The notes beneath the pieces were generated by a model, which saw only the letters and a program-made list of their open reading frames with translations, did no database searches and was not told the origin of the DNA. From contig JBOGEX010000089.1 of assembly GCA_050741915.1 (NCBI GenBank), positions 65,101 to 129,100 of the forward strand: 64,000 nucleotides of DNA, written 5' to 3'. Made by a program: the position numbers and the translations under genes. The first letter of the stretch is position 1. Each line of letters starts with the position of its first letter. Positions 1 to 7,936 of the stretch are shown piece by piece. Origin of the DNA: JACCTH01 sp050741915 (GTDB taxonomy: Bacteria > Actinomycetota > Acidimicrobiia > Spongiisociales > ZC4RG35).

Positions 1-148
1 CGGGAACATCGTTCGGGTTCTGATTTCGCCGCCCCGTGCGCGGGTGACGCAATTCCACCGCCACGATCCACCTGCACTCGACCTGGGGCGATATGAACTG
101 GCGGGTGGCTTCGACCTCGGGAAGCTCGGGCATCGCCCAAGACGATAA
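1..148 (+). CDS. 3' end of an unidentified gene (truncated by window edge)
   Basis: Reading from base 2, one frame stays open for 48 codons and stops at TAA 146-148. The residues look protein-like (GNIVRVLISPPRARVTQFHR near the start) and rich in charged and hydrophobic residues. The gene would converge on the iron transporter operon that ends at 213. I do not recognise the family from so short a tail; a phosphatase or nucleotide-binding C-terminus is possible but unsupported. The 64 bases between 149 and 212 show nothing clear. Confidence 0.35.
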   Translation, partial: GNIVRVLISPPRARVTQFHRHDPPALDLGRYELAGGFDLGKLGHRPRR

Positions 149-212
149 ACGGCCAGATTTCGATCGCTCCCGTGGAGTATGCGCGCCATTCTGTGAAGAA
201 GAGGCAAGGGAG

Positions 213-1220
213 CTAGCGCGGGAAGACGACGGCCTCGTCCACCTTCACCGAGACCCGCTCGCCAGGCTGAAGGTCGGGAGCCGGCCCGAGTCGGGCCCGC
301 AACCTCTCTCCTCCGGCCAGAGCCACCGACACCAGTTGATCGTGGCCGAAGAACTGGCGTGACACAACTTCGCCCGGTCCTTCCGAGTCGGCGAAGAGGA
401 CGACGTTTTCAGGGCGGGTCATGAGTTGACAGGCCCCCCGCAGCGAGGTGGGGAAGCTTCCCAAAGCCGAGACCGCCATTCCTCCCTCGGCATGTGCTCG
501 GAGGAAGTCGGCATCTCCCAGGAAGGCAGCGACCCAGGCACTTTCGGGTTTTCGGTAGAGATCGGCGGGGCGATCGGTTTGCACGATCCCTCCCTCAGAC
601 ATCACCGAGACCCGGTCAGAAAGCGAGAGCGCTTCCTCCTGGTCGTGGGTGACGAAGAGCGCCGTGGTCCCCGCCTCGATCAGGATCTCTTTCACGTCGT
701 TGCGGACCCGGCCTCGGAGGGCGGCGTCGAGGTTGGAGAAAGGCTCGTCGAGGAGAACGACCCGCGGATCGGGAGCGAGGGCGCGGGCCAGCGCGACCCG
801 CTGCTGCTCTCCGCCCGATAGCGCGTGGGGCAGCCTTCTCTCCATGCCCAACATGCCGACGAGCTTGAGCAGCCTTGCCACCTGTCCGGACCGAATGTCG
901 CGGGCATAGGAGACATTGGCCTCCACGTCGAGATGCGGGAAGAGCGCAAAGTCCTGAAAGACCATCCCTACCCGTCGTTTCTCGGGCGGCACCATCAAGT
1001 TGGGGCCGGAGACGAGTTGGGATCCAATTCGCACCGTGCCCGAGTCGGGATGTTCGAAACCGGCGATCACACGCAGCGCGGTCGTCTTACCGCAGCCCGA
1101 CGGTCCCAAGATGGTATGGAAATCGCCTTCGACAACCTCGAGGTCGAGCTCTTCGATGGCAACTATCGGCCCGAAGCGTTTGTTGACACCAAGGCAGGTA
1201 ATCGCCGGATCAGGTCCCAC
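213..1220 (-). CDS. Iron(III) ABC transporter ATP-binding protein (FbpC-like)
   Basis: This 335-residue protein is the ATPase of an iron-type ABC importer. The N-terminal ABC domain has Walker A GPSGCGKT near residue 40, the signature LSGGEQQR near 137, Walker B VVLLDEPF near 157 and the switch His in FVTHD near 190. A C-terminal beta-rich extension (about 240-335) matches the regulatory TOBE-like region of the FbpC/CysA/PotA group. The start is GTG and overlaps the upstream permease gene by 11 bp, so translation is probably coupled. It is the last gene of the operon that runs binding protein, permease, ATPase. Iron as substrate is inferred from the binding protein. Confidence 0.9.
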   Translation of the reverse strand: MGPDPAITCLGVNKRFGPIVAIEELDLEVVEGDFHTILGPSGCGKTTALRVIAGFEHPDSGTVRIGSQLVSGPNLMVPPEKRRVGMVFQDFALFPHLDVEANVSYARDIRSGQVARLLKLVGMLGMERRLPHALSGGEQQRVALARALAPDPRVVLLDEPFSNLDAALRGRVRNDVKEILIEAGTTALFVTHDQEEALSLSDRVSVMSEGGIVQTDRPADLYRKPESAWVAAFLGDADFLRAHAEGGMAVSALGSFPTSLRGACQLMTRPENVVLFADSEGPGEVVSRQFFGHDQLVSVALAGGERLRARLGPAPDLQPGERVSVKVDEAVVFPR

Positions 1221-2814
1221 GGAGGTCCCGGCTGACGAGGAAGTGCATCGGCAAGGCGGAAATCATTATCAGCACGAGCGAGGCAAAAGCCGCCCGGGTA
1301 TAAAACCCCTCCGACGTCGTCGACCAGATTCTCACGGCCAAGGTCTCAAATTCCGTCGGCCGTAACAGCAGGGTGGCGGGAAGTTCTTTCATCGTGGTCA
1401 GAAAGACCAGACCTGCACCGATAGCCACCCCTTTTCCGATCAATGGCAGCGTGATGCGCCGAAACGTCTTCAACGCTGATTGACCAAGAGAGCGGCTCGC
1501 CTCCTCAAGATTGGGCGAAACCTGGCGCAGGGCCGCTTCTGTCGGACCCAGCGCCTGCGGCAAGAACATCGTCACGTAAGCGGCGAACAGCAACGGGAGG
1601 GTCTGATAGAGAGGCAGGAGCAGGCTCACTCCCGTCAGCAGTAATGCAAGGCCGACCGTCAGGTGAGGCAAGGCGCTCACCGTCCAGGCGGCCGACTCCA
1701 GCATCTCGCCGAGACGAGTGCGGAAGCGGGTGACGAGCACAGCGATGGGAATGGCGATGGCGGCCACCAGCAATGCAGCTCCCAGGGAAACAGAAATCGA
1801 CCTCCCCATCTCCGCCCAAACGGCGACGGTTTCCCTCCCGGCGGCCGTGCCTCGGATCCACCAGGCCGAAAGGACTGCCACCGGCACCACCACCGTCGTT
1901 GCCACCAGTAACGAGAGAATTGTCAATGCTCCCACGCGGCGCGCCCCCGATAGGTACAGCGGTGTTCCCGGCCTCACCACCCGCCCCCTGTGCACCGAAA
2001 GAGGGCGTCGGGTCGATCGCTCGAAAACCAAGATGGCGAGAGCCATTACAACGAGGACTGCGGCGAGAATCGTGGCCGGATGCCGGTCGATCCGGCCGGC
2101 GTACTGCAAGAAGATAGCCCGGGTGAAACTGTCGTAGCCGAGAAGGGAAACCGCCCCGAAATCAGCCAGGGTATAGAGGCCAACGAGTAGCGAGCTGGAT
2201 CGCAGAGCGGGGCCGACCTGAGCAACCAGGACAGTGCGCAGGCGCTTCCAGCGGCCGGCGCCAAGGGCCCGGGCGATTTCGTCGAGAGCAGGGTCGATCC
2301 GACGAAAGGCGGGCACCAGGCTGAGGTGCACATAGGGAAATGTCGAAACGATGAGAGCCAGCGCGGCCCCGGGCAAGCCCCGTGGGATCGGTAAGGGATC
2401 GCCTCCCAGGCCCATCACCAGCTCGCTCAGGATCCCCCGCTGACCGGTCCCGGCCAGGAGGACGAGGGCGAGCACGTAAGAAGGGATCACCAGAGGCAGA
2501 GCGATCACGGTCGACCACATGCGGGCACCGGGCAAGTCGGTGCGGGTGGTCAGCCAGGCAGTGCCAAAGCCAATGACTGTGGCGCCGGTGACGACGATCC
2601 CGGCGAGAACGAGCGTGTTAAGTGCCAACTCCCCCAGTCGGCCGGCGGGCAGCGCCGTTTGCCAGCCACTTCCGAGCGCGTGCCAGAGCAGGAGTGCGAA
2701 GGGAAACAGCAAGGGGACAACGGTCAAAGTCGCCACCCAAATGAGGCTCGGCGGTGGTCGGCGTCCGCGCTGAGACCCGGCGAGCCCCCCAACGCCCGTG
2801 ACTGCCGTTCCCAC
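1210..2814 (-). CDS. Iron(III) ABC transporter permease (FbpB-like, fused two-domain)
   Basis: This 534-residue integral membrane protein has about twelve hydrophobic helices in two homologous halves, the layout of FbpB/SfuB permeases. Each half carries an EAA-type loop that contacts the ATPase: EIARALGAGRWKRLRTV near residue 180 and EEASRSLGQSALKTFRRI near 440. The GTG start lies 10 bp after the binding-protein stop, and the gene overlaps the ATPase gene by 11 bp. It supplies the transmembrane pore of the importer. The assignment to the iron/thiamine/polyamine permease superfamily is secure; the exact substrate is inferred from its partner. Confidence 0.9.
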   Translation of the reverse strand: MGTAVTGVGGLAGSQRGRRPPPSLIWVATLTVVPLLFPFALLLWHALGSGWQTALPAGRLGELALNTLVLAGIVVTGATVIGFGTAWLTTRTDLPGARMWSTVIALPLVIPSYVLALVLLAGTGQRGILSELVMGLGGDPLPIPRGLPGAALALIVSTFPYVHLSLVPAFRRIDPALDEIARALGAGRWKRLRTVLVAQVGPALRSSSLLVGLYTLADFGAVSLLGYDSFTRAIFLQYAGRIDRHPATILAAVLVVMALAILVFERSTRRPLSVHRGRVVRPGTPLYLSGARRVGALTILSLLVATTVVVPVAVLSAWWIRGTAAGRETVAVWAEMGRSISVSLGAALLVAAIAIPIAVLVTRFRTRLGEMLESAAWTVSALPHLTVGLALLLTGVSLLLPLYQTLPLLFAAYVTMFLPQALGPTEAALRQVSPNLEEASRSLGQSALKTFRRITLPLIGKGVAIGAGLVFLTTMKELPATLLLRPTEFETLAVRIWSTTSEGFYTRAAFASLVLIMISALPMHFLVSRDLRGT

Positions 2815-2824
2815 CCGAGGACCC

Positions 2825-3841
2825 TCAGGCCAGGCCGGCGGCGGCGATCAGATCGGTGGCCTGATCGAGCACCCCCGCCAGATCGGTGCTGGACAACACG
2901 GGGCTGACCAGCGTGTCGAGAGCCGGGAGTCCCTCCGGGGCGGGTGCGTCCGCGATCACCGGATACTCGAAGTTGGTCTCGGCGAAGTGAGCCTGTGACT
3001 CCGGAGAAAGCAGAAACTCGATCAGAGCTTGCGCTCCTTCGACATTCGACGCTGTCGCCAGGATGCCGATGCCAGAGGGCATGACCAGTGAGCCGGCGTC
3101 GGCTTCGGCGAAGAAGTGATTCTGGGCTGTGATCGAACCCTGCTCGGCCGCTAGCCCTCGCAAGTAGTAGTGGTTGATGAGTCCGAGTTCGAGATCGCCG
3201 GCATCGATTGCAGCCGCAATCGGTGAGTTGCCATCGAAGGTGACCGGGTTGTTGGCCGCGATCCCTGCCAGCCATGCGCTTGTTGCGTCTTCACCCTCCA
3301 ACAAGATCATGGCCGAAACGAAAGCCACGAACGATCCGTTGGTGGGAGCGATGCCAAAGTGGCCGTTCCACTCGGGGTCCGTCAGCTGGCGGTAGCTCGT
3401 CGGGAGCTGTGCCTCGTCGACCAACTCGGGGTTGAAGGCGAGCACCCTCGAGCGGGCCGTGACCCCCGCCCAGCGGCCGTCCGGATCGGAGAATCTTTCG
3501 GGGACCAAGCCCAGAAGTGGGTCAGCGAGCGGAGCCATCAGGTCAGCCACCGACCCCAACGAAGCCGGGTCCTGGGAGTAAAAAAGATCGGCGGGTGAAT
3601 CGGTCCCCTCGGTGAGGATCGTCGCCGCCATCTCCGGGGAGCTTCCGTACCGGGCATCGACCTCAATTCCGCTCTTGTCCTCGAAAAGGGAAAGAAGCGG
3701 TCCTACCAACTCTTCGGTCCGTCCCGAATACAGCACTACGGTTCCTCCGGAAGAGGCCGGCGAGGTTTCGGTGGTTGCTTCTGTTCCCGCGCAGGCCGTG
3801 AGGGCTGCGAGCATGACCAATATGACACGATTTGACTTCAT
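2825..3841 (-). CDS. Iron(III)-binding lipoprotein of ABC importer (FbpA-like)
   Basis: I chose ATG 3841, giving 338 residues that begin with a lipoprotein signal peptide and a lipobox ending LTAC near residue 17; a longer in-frame extension would run through the operator. The mature part has the class II extracellular binding-protein fold (VVLYSGRTEELVGPLL). A paired-tyrosine motif, NHYYL, lies about two-thirds along, matching the Fe(III)-ligating tyrosines of FbpA proteins. It is the first gene of the importer operon. The -10 box ends 9 bp upstream of the start, so the transcript is probably leaderless. Regulation by the divergent DtxR-family protein is inferred from the operator. Confidence 0.88.
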   Translation of the reverse strand: MKSNRVILVMLAALTACAGTEATTETSPASSGGTVVLYSGRTEELVGPLLSLFEDKSGIEVDARYGSSPEMAATILTEGTDSPADLFYSQDPASLGSVADLMAPLADPLLGLVPERFSDPDGRWAGVTARSRVLAFNPELVDEAQLPTSYRQLTDPEWNGHFGIAPTNGSFVAFVSAMILLEGEDATSAWLAGIAANNPVTFDGNSPIAAAIDAGDLELGLINHYYLRGLAAEQGSITAQNHFFAEADAGSLVMPSGIGILATASNVEGAQALIEFLLSPESQAHFAETNFEYPVIADAPAPEGLPALDTLVSPVLSSTDLAGVLDQATDLIAAAGLA

Positions 3842-3849
3842 GTGCCCCA

Positions 3850-3878
3850 ACCATATTTGCACTATGTCGGTAGTGCAA
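3850..3878 (-). promoter_or_regulatory. Promoter of the iron importer operon
   Basis: On the minus strand TTGCAC (3873-3878) and TATGGT (3850-3855) are separated by exactly 17 bp. The -10 box ends 9 bp before the ATG at 3841, which predicts a leaderless or nearly leaderless mRNA. The spacer and -35 are covered by the palindrome at 3856-3879, so a bound repressor would block RNA polymerase. Confidence 0.65.
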
Positions 3879-3879
3879 A
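3856..3879. promoter_or_regulatory. Palindromic operator, probable DtxR/MntR-family site
   Basis: The site is a perfect 9-bp inverted repeat, TTTGCACTA - 6 bp - TAGTGCAAA. It lies between the iron importer operon and the divergent metalloregulator gene and covers the importer promoter. The half site resembles the TTTGC half of known MntR boxes more than the TTAGG half of IdeR boxes. Binding by the adjacent regulator is inferred. Confidence 0.65.
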
Positions 3880-3898
3880 ATTGGACCTGACGAACGTC

Positions 3899-3914
3899 GT
3901 TAGGCGGACCTAAC
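3899..3914. promoter_or_regulatory. Second palindrome, IdeR/DtxR-like half sites
   Basis: GTTAGG - CGGA - CCTAAC is a perfect 6-bp inverted repeat 18 bp upstream of the regulator start codon. The half sites match the TTAGG/CCTAA halves of the IdeR/DtxR iron box, but the spacing is shorter than the classic 19-bp box. A weaker overlapping repeat (CCTGACG and CGTTAGG) lies just upstream. It may be an autoregulatory site. Confidence 0.45.
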
Positions 3915-3931
3915 AGCAAGGAATTCTCGGA

Positions 3932-4597
3932 ATGGTCGAGGACGCTTACACCGCCACCTATCGGGAGTACGTGGCAGCTATTTACGAGCTCGGCGAGGAG
4001 GGACTTCCGGTGATCCAGGCCCGGATCGCCGGTTGGCTCGGTGTCAGCCGGGCTTCGGTGTCAGAGATGATCCGCAAGATGGAGGCCGATGGGTTGGTGG
4101 AGAGCGGGTCAGAGATTGCGCTTACCTCCGAAGGCCGGCACCTGGCCGAGGTGGTAGTCCGCCGGCACCGCCTTGCCGAGCGTTTTCTGACCGAGGTGCT
4201 CGGACTCCCCTGGGTCAAAGTCCACGCCGAGGCCGAGGTCTGGGAGCTCGCAATCTCCGACGATGTCGAAGCCGCCATGCTCCAAAAGCTGGGGCAACCG
4301 ACCACCTGCCCACATGGAAATCCCATACCGGGAGCGGGCTACCGCCAGCCGCAGCTATCTCAGATGTCCGAACTGGGATCCGAAGCTCTTTTCCTCCATC
4401 GAGTTTCCGAGGAATTGGAGCTCGACAACGAGATCATGGGATTTCTCGACGACTCCGGGCTCCGCCCCGGAGCGCGAGTGGAATTGGTTACCCGCACGCC
4501 CGACGGAACCCTGACGATTTCAGTTCACGACGGAGATCGCGTCGGCGTGAGCCCGTTCATCGCCGAGAGACTCTTCTTATCCCAAAGCCCCGTCTGA
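3932..4597 (+). CDS. DtxR/MntR-family metal-dependent transcriptional regulator
   Basis: This 221-residue protein has the full three-part DtxR layout: winged helix-turn-helix (about 5-70), dimerisation and metal domain (70-140, ending in the conserved HGNPIPG) and a C-terminal SH3/FeoA-like domain (150-215). It probably represses the divergent iron importer when metal is replete. Ancillary-site ligands H79, E83 and H98 are present. At the primary site the IdeR Met10 and Cys102 positions are Glu12 and Glu102, as in manganese-sensing MntR, and the expected His106 is Leu. The start is ATG after AAGGA at 3918-3922. The 3' end overlaps rnc, which is convergent, by 21 bp. Confidence 0.85.
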   Translation: MVEDAYTATYREYVAAIYELGEEGLPVIQARIAGWLGVSRASVSEMIRKMEADGLVESGSEIALTSEGRHLAEVVVRRHRLAERFLTEVLGLPWVKVHAEAEVWELAISDDVEAAMLQKLGQPTTCPHGNPIPGAGYRQPQLSQMSELGSEALFLHRVSEELELDNEIMGFLDDSGLRPGARVELVTRTPDGTLTISVHDGDRVGVSPFIAERLFLSQSPV

Positions 4598-5296
4598 CTC
4601 CGCCAAAGGGTCCGCGGTGAGGATCGCCAGCGCCGCCCTGGCGGCTTCCTGTTCAGCTTCACGCTTCGAGCCTCCGCTTCCATGGCCTCGCAAACTCCCT
4701 CCTACCAAGACGTCAGCATGGAAGACCTTGCGATGATCGGGCCCGCTGGCTTCTACCCGATAAACCGGAACCAGACCCGTCGCCGCCAGGACTTCTTGCA
4801 ACCTGGTCTTATGGTCGGCCCCGCCCGGCCGTCGGGCTCGGTTATGGACGGCCTCCTCCCACAACCGCCCCACGCACGACGAGGCGGCTTCGTAGCCGCC
4901 GTCGAGGTAAACGGCGCCGATCACTGCTTCCAACGTGTCGGCCAGGATCGAGGCTTTCGCCCTTCCGCCCGTTACCTCCTCTCCCCGGCCGAGGCGGATA
5001 TGGGGCGCCAGACTGATATCGGTGGCGATATTGGCCAGGTCGTCTCGGCTGACGGCCGCCGCACGCACCTTGGCCATCTGCCCCTCACTCATCGCTGGAT
5101 ACGCGTCATAGATGAAGGCGGTGATTGCCAGGCCGAGAACGGCGTCTCCTAAGAACTCGAAGCGCTCATTGTCGACTGCGTCGGGGTGCTCGGCTTGAAA
5201 GGAGCGATGGACCAGGGCCGCTTCCAGAGTTTCGGGGTCACGGAAGCGATAACCGAGGGCGTCCTCGAGGTCGCTAAGGACTGGCGGGCCGCTCAT
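4577..5296 (-). CDS. rnc: Ribonuclease III
   Basis: This 239-residue double-strand-specific endoribonuclease processes rRNA precursors and structured mRNAs. The N-terminal catalytic domain carries the signature NERFEFLGDAVLGL near residues 42-55, with the acidic metal-binding residues, and a second acidic cluster near DTLEAVIGA. The C-terminal double-stranded-RNA-binding domain spans about 160-230 and contains DHRKVFHADVLVG. Length is normal for the family. The ATG lies 23 bp inside the end of plsX, so the two are co-transcribed and probably coupled. Its 3' end overlaps the convergent regulator gene. Confidence 0.95.
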   Translation of the reverse strand: MSGPPVLSDLEDALGYRFRDPETLEAALVHRSFQAEHPDAVDNERFEFLGDAVLGLAITAFIYDAYPAMSEGQMAKVRAAAVSRDDLANIATDISLAPHIRLGRGEEVTGGRAKASILADTLEAVIGAVYLDGGYEAASSCVGRLWEEAVHNRARRPGGADHKTRLQEVLAATGLVPVYRVEASGPDHRKVFHADVLVGGSLRGHGSGGSKREAEQEAARAALAILTADPLAESDGALG

Positions 5297-6296
5297 CGAC
5301 CAATTGCCGTTGTGCGAGCGGAGCCGCTTCCGCCAAACGCCTCTTCATCTCCCCCACCAGATCGCGGGCTAATCCATCTCGGGCCATGCGGAGGGCGTTG
5401 GCGATGGCGATCCGACCCGATGAGCCGTGGGCGATCACGACGACGCCATTCACGCCCAGGAGATGAGCGCCGCCCGTGTTCTCGTAATCGAGACGACTTC
5501 CTACCGGATTGAACACCTCCAAAAGTCGCTCGCGGACGTCGACCGGAAGGGAAATGGTGGCGTCCCCGACCAGTCGGGCGACCATATGAGCGATGCCTTC
5601 TGTCGTCTTCAAGGCGACGTTGCCGGTGAAGCCGTCCGTGACGATGACGTCGGCCTTCCCCCCGCCCAGATCGCGACCTTCGACATTGCCGATGAAATTG
5701 AAAGGCGCGCTCTTCATGAGTTGAAACGCTTCCTTTTCCAATGCCCGGCCCTTGCCAGGCTCCTCGCCGATATTGAGGAGACCGACGCGGGGTGTCTTCA
5801 TCCCCAAGAAGACTTCGGCCGTCACTGCACCCATTACACCGAACTGAATCAGGTGCTCGGCCCTGACTTCGGTGTTGGCGCCGCAGTCGAGAATGAGCGT
5901 CGGGGTCCCCGGGGTGGGGATTACCGAGGCCAGGGCCGGACGGAGAACGCCGTGGGCCCGGCCGACGACGATGGCCGCAGCCGCCATCGCTGCCCCAGTC
6001 GATCCCGCCGAAACAAAAGCGCCCGCGACTTGGTCCCGTACCAGGCGGGCAGCGACGTTGATCGAGGCGTTGGGTTTTTCCCGCAGCGCTCGGGTGGGGT
6101 CCTCCCCCATGCCAATTGCCTCGGACGCGTCGACAATCGCCAGGTCAGACTCGAGGTGATCCAACTGCTGCTGCAGGATCGATCGATCCCCGACCAGCAC
6201 CACATCGACGCCATCGGAGGCAGCCAGTTTCGCCCCCGCCACGATTTCGGCCGGAGCTCGGTCCCCGCCCATGGCATCGAGGGCGATTGACGTCAT
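5274..6296 (-). CDS. plsX: Phosphate acyltransferase PlsX
   Basis: This 340-residue peripheral membrane enzyme makes acyl-phosphate from acyl-ACP, the first step of phospholipid synthesis by the PlsX/PlsY route. The N-terminus IALDAMGGDRAPAEIVAGA and the internal GALNIGEE-type segment (VGLLNIGEEPGKG) are typical. Length is normal. Its ATG overlaps the rpmF stop by ATGA, a widespread rpmF-plsX arrangement. A PlsB-type acyltransferase is encoded at 43634-45889, so this genome has enzymes from both glycerol-phosphate acylation routes. No PlsY is in the window. Confidence 0.95.
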   Translation of the reverse strand: MTSIALDAMGGDRAPAEIVAGAKLAASDGVDVVLVGDRSILQQQLDHLESDLAIVDASEAIGMGEDPTRALREKPNASINVAARLVRDQVAGAFVSAGSTGAAMAAAAIVVGRAHGVLRPALASVIPTPGTPTLILDCGANTEVRAEHLIQFGVMGAVTAEVFLGMKTPRVGLLNIGEEPGKGRALEKEAFQLMKSAPFNFIGNVEGRDLGGGKADVIVTDGFTGNVALKTTEGIAHMVARLVGDATISLPVDVRERLLEVFNPVGSRLDYENTGGAHLLGVNGVVVIAHGSSGRIAIANALRMARDGLARDLVGEMKRRLAEAAPLAQRQLVDERPASP

Positions 6297-6469
6297 TCGG
6301 TCTCGAGAACCTCACGACCTCGGTAGGTGCCGCAGTTGGGACAGGCCCGGTGCGGCAACTTGACCGTGTTACAACGCGGACAGAGTGAGGTCGACGGCCG
6401 GGCAATCTTCCAGGCCGATCGGCGCGAGCGCGTCCGCATGCGCGACATTTTCTTCTTTGGCACCGCCAT
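6293..6469 (-). CDS. rpmF: Ribosomal protein bL32
   Basis: The start ATG at 6469 gives a 58-residue protein beginning MAVPKKKMSRMRTRSRRSAW, the conserved L32 N-terminus. It has two CxxC pairs (CPRC near 37 and CPNC near 50), so this is the zinc-binding form of L32. A longer in-frame extension upstream lacks any family similarity and was rejected. The gene overlaps plsX by 4 bp and follows the DUF177 gene by 11 bp. Confidence 0.95.
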   Translation of the reverse strand: MAVPKKKMSRMRTRSRRSAWKIARPSTSLCPRCNTVKLPHRACPNCGTYRGREVLETE

Positions 6470-6480
6470 GGTGTCTTCCT

Positions 6481-6972
6481 TCAGGGTCCGAACAGTTGCT
6501 TGAGAGCCGCAAATGGCCCCTCGGAGGGTTCTCCGTGACCATCGCAAGGGGCCTCATTCAAGTCGGCGCCACATTCTGGGCAAATTCCTGCGCAATGGGG
6601 GCCACAGAGCGGATCAGAGGGAAGAGCCAGGGAAAGCTCGTCGCGCACGACCGGTTCCAGATCGACCATTCCATCCGGCGAGATCGCACTCTGATCATTG
6701 TCGGGATCGCGGACGAAAAGCTCCGACCACTCGGTCTCGATCGGTCCTTCCCATTCCTTCAGGCAGCGAACGCATACATGGTCGGCCATCACCCCCGACC
6801 AGCCCTCGGCCAGTAGCCCGCCGTGGACCGCGGTGAGGCGGGTGAACGTGGCCGCACTGGTGCTGGTGGTGGTTTCACCCACCTTCAGACCGAGCTTCAT
6901 CTCTCCATAGACGTCGCGGTGCAGGCCGGGGTGGCCGAGAAGATCGGAGACCTGGAAGCGAAGATTGGCCAT
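6481..6972 (-). CDS. DUF177/YceD-family protein
   Basis: This 163-residue protein belongs to the DUF177 (YceD) family, which is almost always encoded just upstream of rpmF and has been linked to 23S rRNA or ribosome-associated functions in other organisms. A central CVRCLKEW motif (near residue 67) and a C-terminal cluster CGPHCAGICPECG (near 121-135) suggest metal binding. It overlaps the preceding coiled-coil gene by 1 bp (TAATG). Family membership is clear; the molecular role is not settled by the sequence. Confidence 0.88.
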   Translation of the reverse strand: MANLRFQVSDLLGHPGLHRDVYGEMKLGLKVGETTTSTSAATFTRLTAVHGGLLAEGWSGVMADHVCVRCLKEWEGPIETEWSELFVRDPDNDQSAISPDGMVDLEPVVRDELSLALPSDPLCGPHCAGICPECGADLNEAPCDGHGEPSEGPFAALKQLFGP

Positions 6973-7475
6973 TAGTCGAGCGGCGGTTGCGGTGACTTGG
7001 GTCGGGCTTTGTGGAACTCGTCGCGAGCGAAGTGCACCCGACCCAAGAGCTCGGTCAAGAGGGTCTCGATCCTCGCGAGATGTCCGTCGATCTCGTCTTC
7101 TGACTCGAGTCGCAGGCGGCGAGCATCCCCCTCGGCCCGCCTGACCAGGATGTTGGCTTCTTCGACCGCCTCCGACAGTATGTGGTTTTCTGAGACCATC
7201 CGCCGCGATTCGGACTGAGCCCGGTCCATGATCTCTTTGGCTCGTTCGTTCGTCCGGGCGATGAAGGCCTCCCGCTCGCGCACCATCCAGCGGGCCGCGC
7301 GCAGCTCATTGGGCAGATCGGCTTGCAGCTTCTGCAGGCGCTCTGTGATCCAGTCGCGATCGATGAGGATGTTGCCGGAGAGTGGAACCGACTTTGCCTC
7401 TTGTACTTCGGCGAAGAGGGTCTCAATCAGCTCGAACACGTCGATGCTCTCGGTTTCCCGCAGGTCATCGGTCAT
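6972..7475 (-). CDS. DivIVA-like coiled-coil protein (mycobacterial Rv2927c type)
   Basis: Choosing ATG 7475, which overlaps the coaD stop as ATGA, gives 167 residues. The protein is strongly acidic at the N-terminus and then almost entirely helical with heptad-like charged segments (residues 40-145), as in DivIVA-like and ATP-synthase-b-like proteins. The same neighbourhood (rnc, DUF177, this gene, coaD) occurs in mycobacteria, where the homologue is Rv2927c. A role at the membrane or in cell-wall growth is plausible from family knowledge only. A 35-residue upstream extension is basic, Arg/Gly/Pro-rich and antisense-like, so I excluded it. Confidence 0.75.
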   Translation of the reverse strand: MTDDLRETESIDVFELIETLFAEVQEAKSVPLSGNILIDRDWITERLQKLQADLPNELRAARWMVREREAFIARTNERAKEIMDRAQSESRRMVSENHILSEAVEEANILVRRAEGDARRLRLESEDEIDGHLARIETLLTELLGRVHFARDEFHKARPKSPQPPLD

Positions 7476-7936
7476 AGCCGCTCCTTCAGGATCCGGACCA
7501 CGGCTTCGGGGACCAAGGTGCCCACCTCGCCACCGAGGCGGGCGACCTCGCGCACGAGCGAGCTCGACAGATAGCTCCACTGCGGATTGGTGGGGATGAA
7601 ATAGGTCTCGACGCCGGCCAGGGTTCGATTCATCTGCGCCATTTGCAGTTCGTAATCGAAATCGCTCACCGCCCGGAGGCCCTTGACGACGAGATCGACC
7701 TTTTTGTCGCGAGCGAAGTCGACCAAGAGGCCCTCGAACGCCTCGACCTCGGCTCGGCCCTCGAGTAGGTCATTGAGCAAGTCGACTCGCTCGGTGGCCG
7801 TCATGAACGGTTGCTTGGCAGGGTTCTCGACCACCCCGACCACAACCCGGTCAAAAGTGCTGATAGCCCGGTTGATCACATCCAGGTGACCGTTGGTCGG
7901 GGGGTCAAAGCTGCCGGGGCAAAGGGCGGTCGTCAA
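7472..7936 (-). CDS. coaD: Phosphopantetheine adenylyltransferase
   Basis: This 154-residue enzyme transfers AMP to 4'-phosphopantetheine, the penultimate step of coenzyme A synthesis. The nucleotidyltransferase motif PGSFDPPTNGHLDV begins at residue 7 (T/HxGH type), and the C-terminal ATP-binding motif is YLSSSLVREVA near 120. The start is TTG, overlapping the rsmD stop as TTGA, which supports this start over later codons. Length is normal. Confidence 0.95.
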   Translation of the reverse strand: MTTALCPGSFDPPTNGHLDVINRAISTFDRVVVGVVENPAKQPFMTATERVDLLNDLLEGRAEVEAFEGLLVDFARDKKVDLVVKGLRAVSDFDYELQMAQMNRTLAGVETYFIPTNPQWSYLSSSLVREVARLGGEVGTLVPEAVVRILKERL

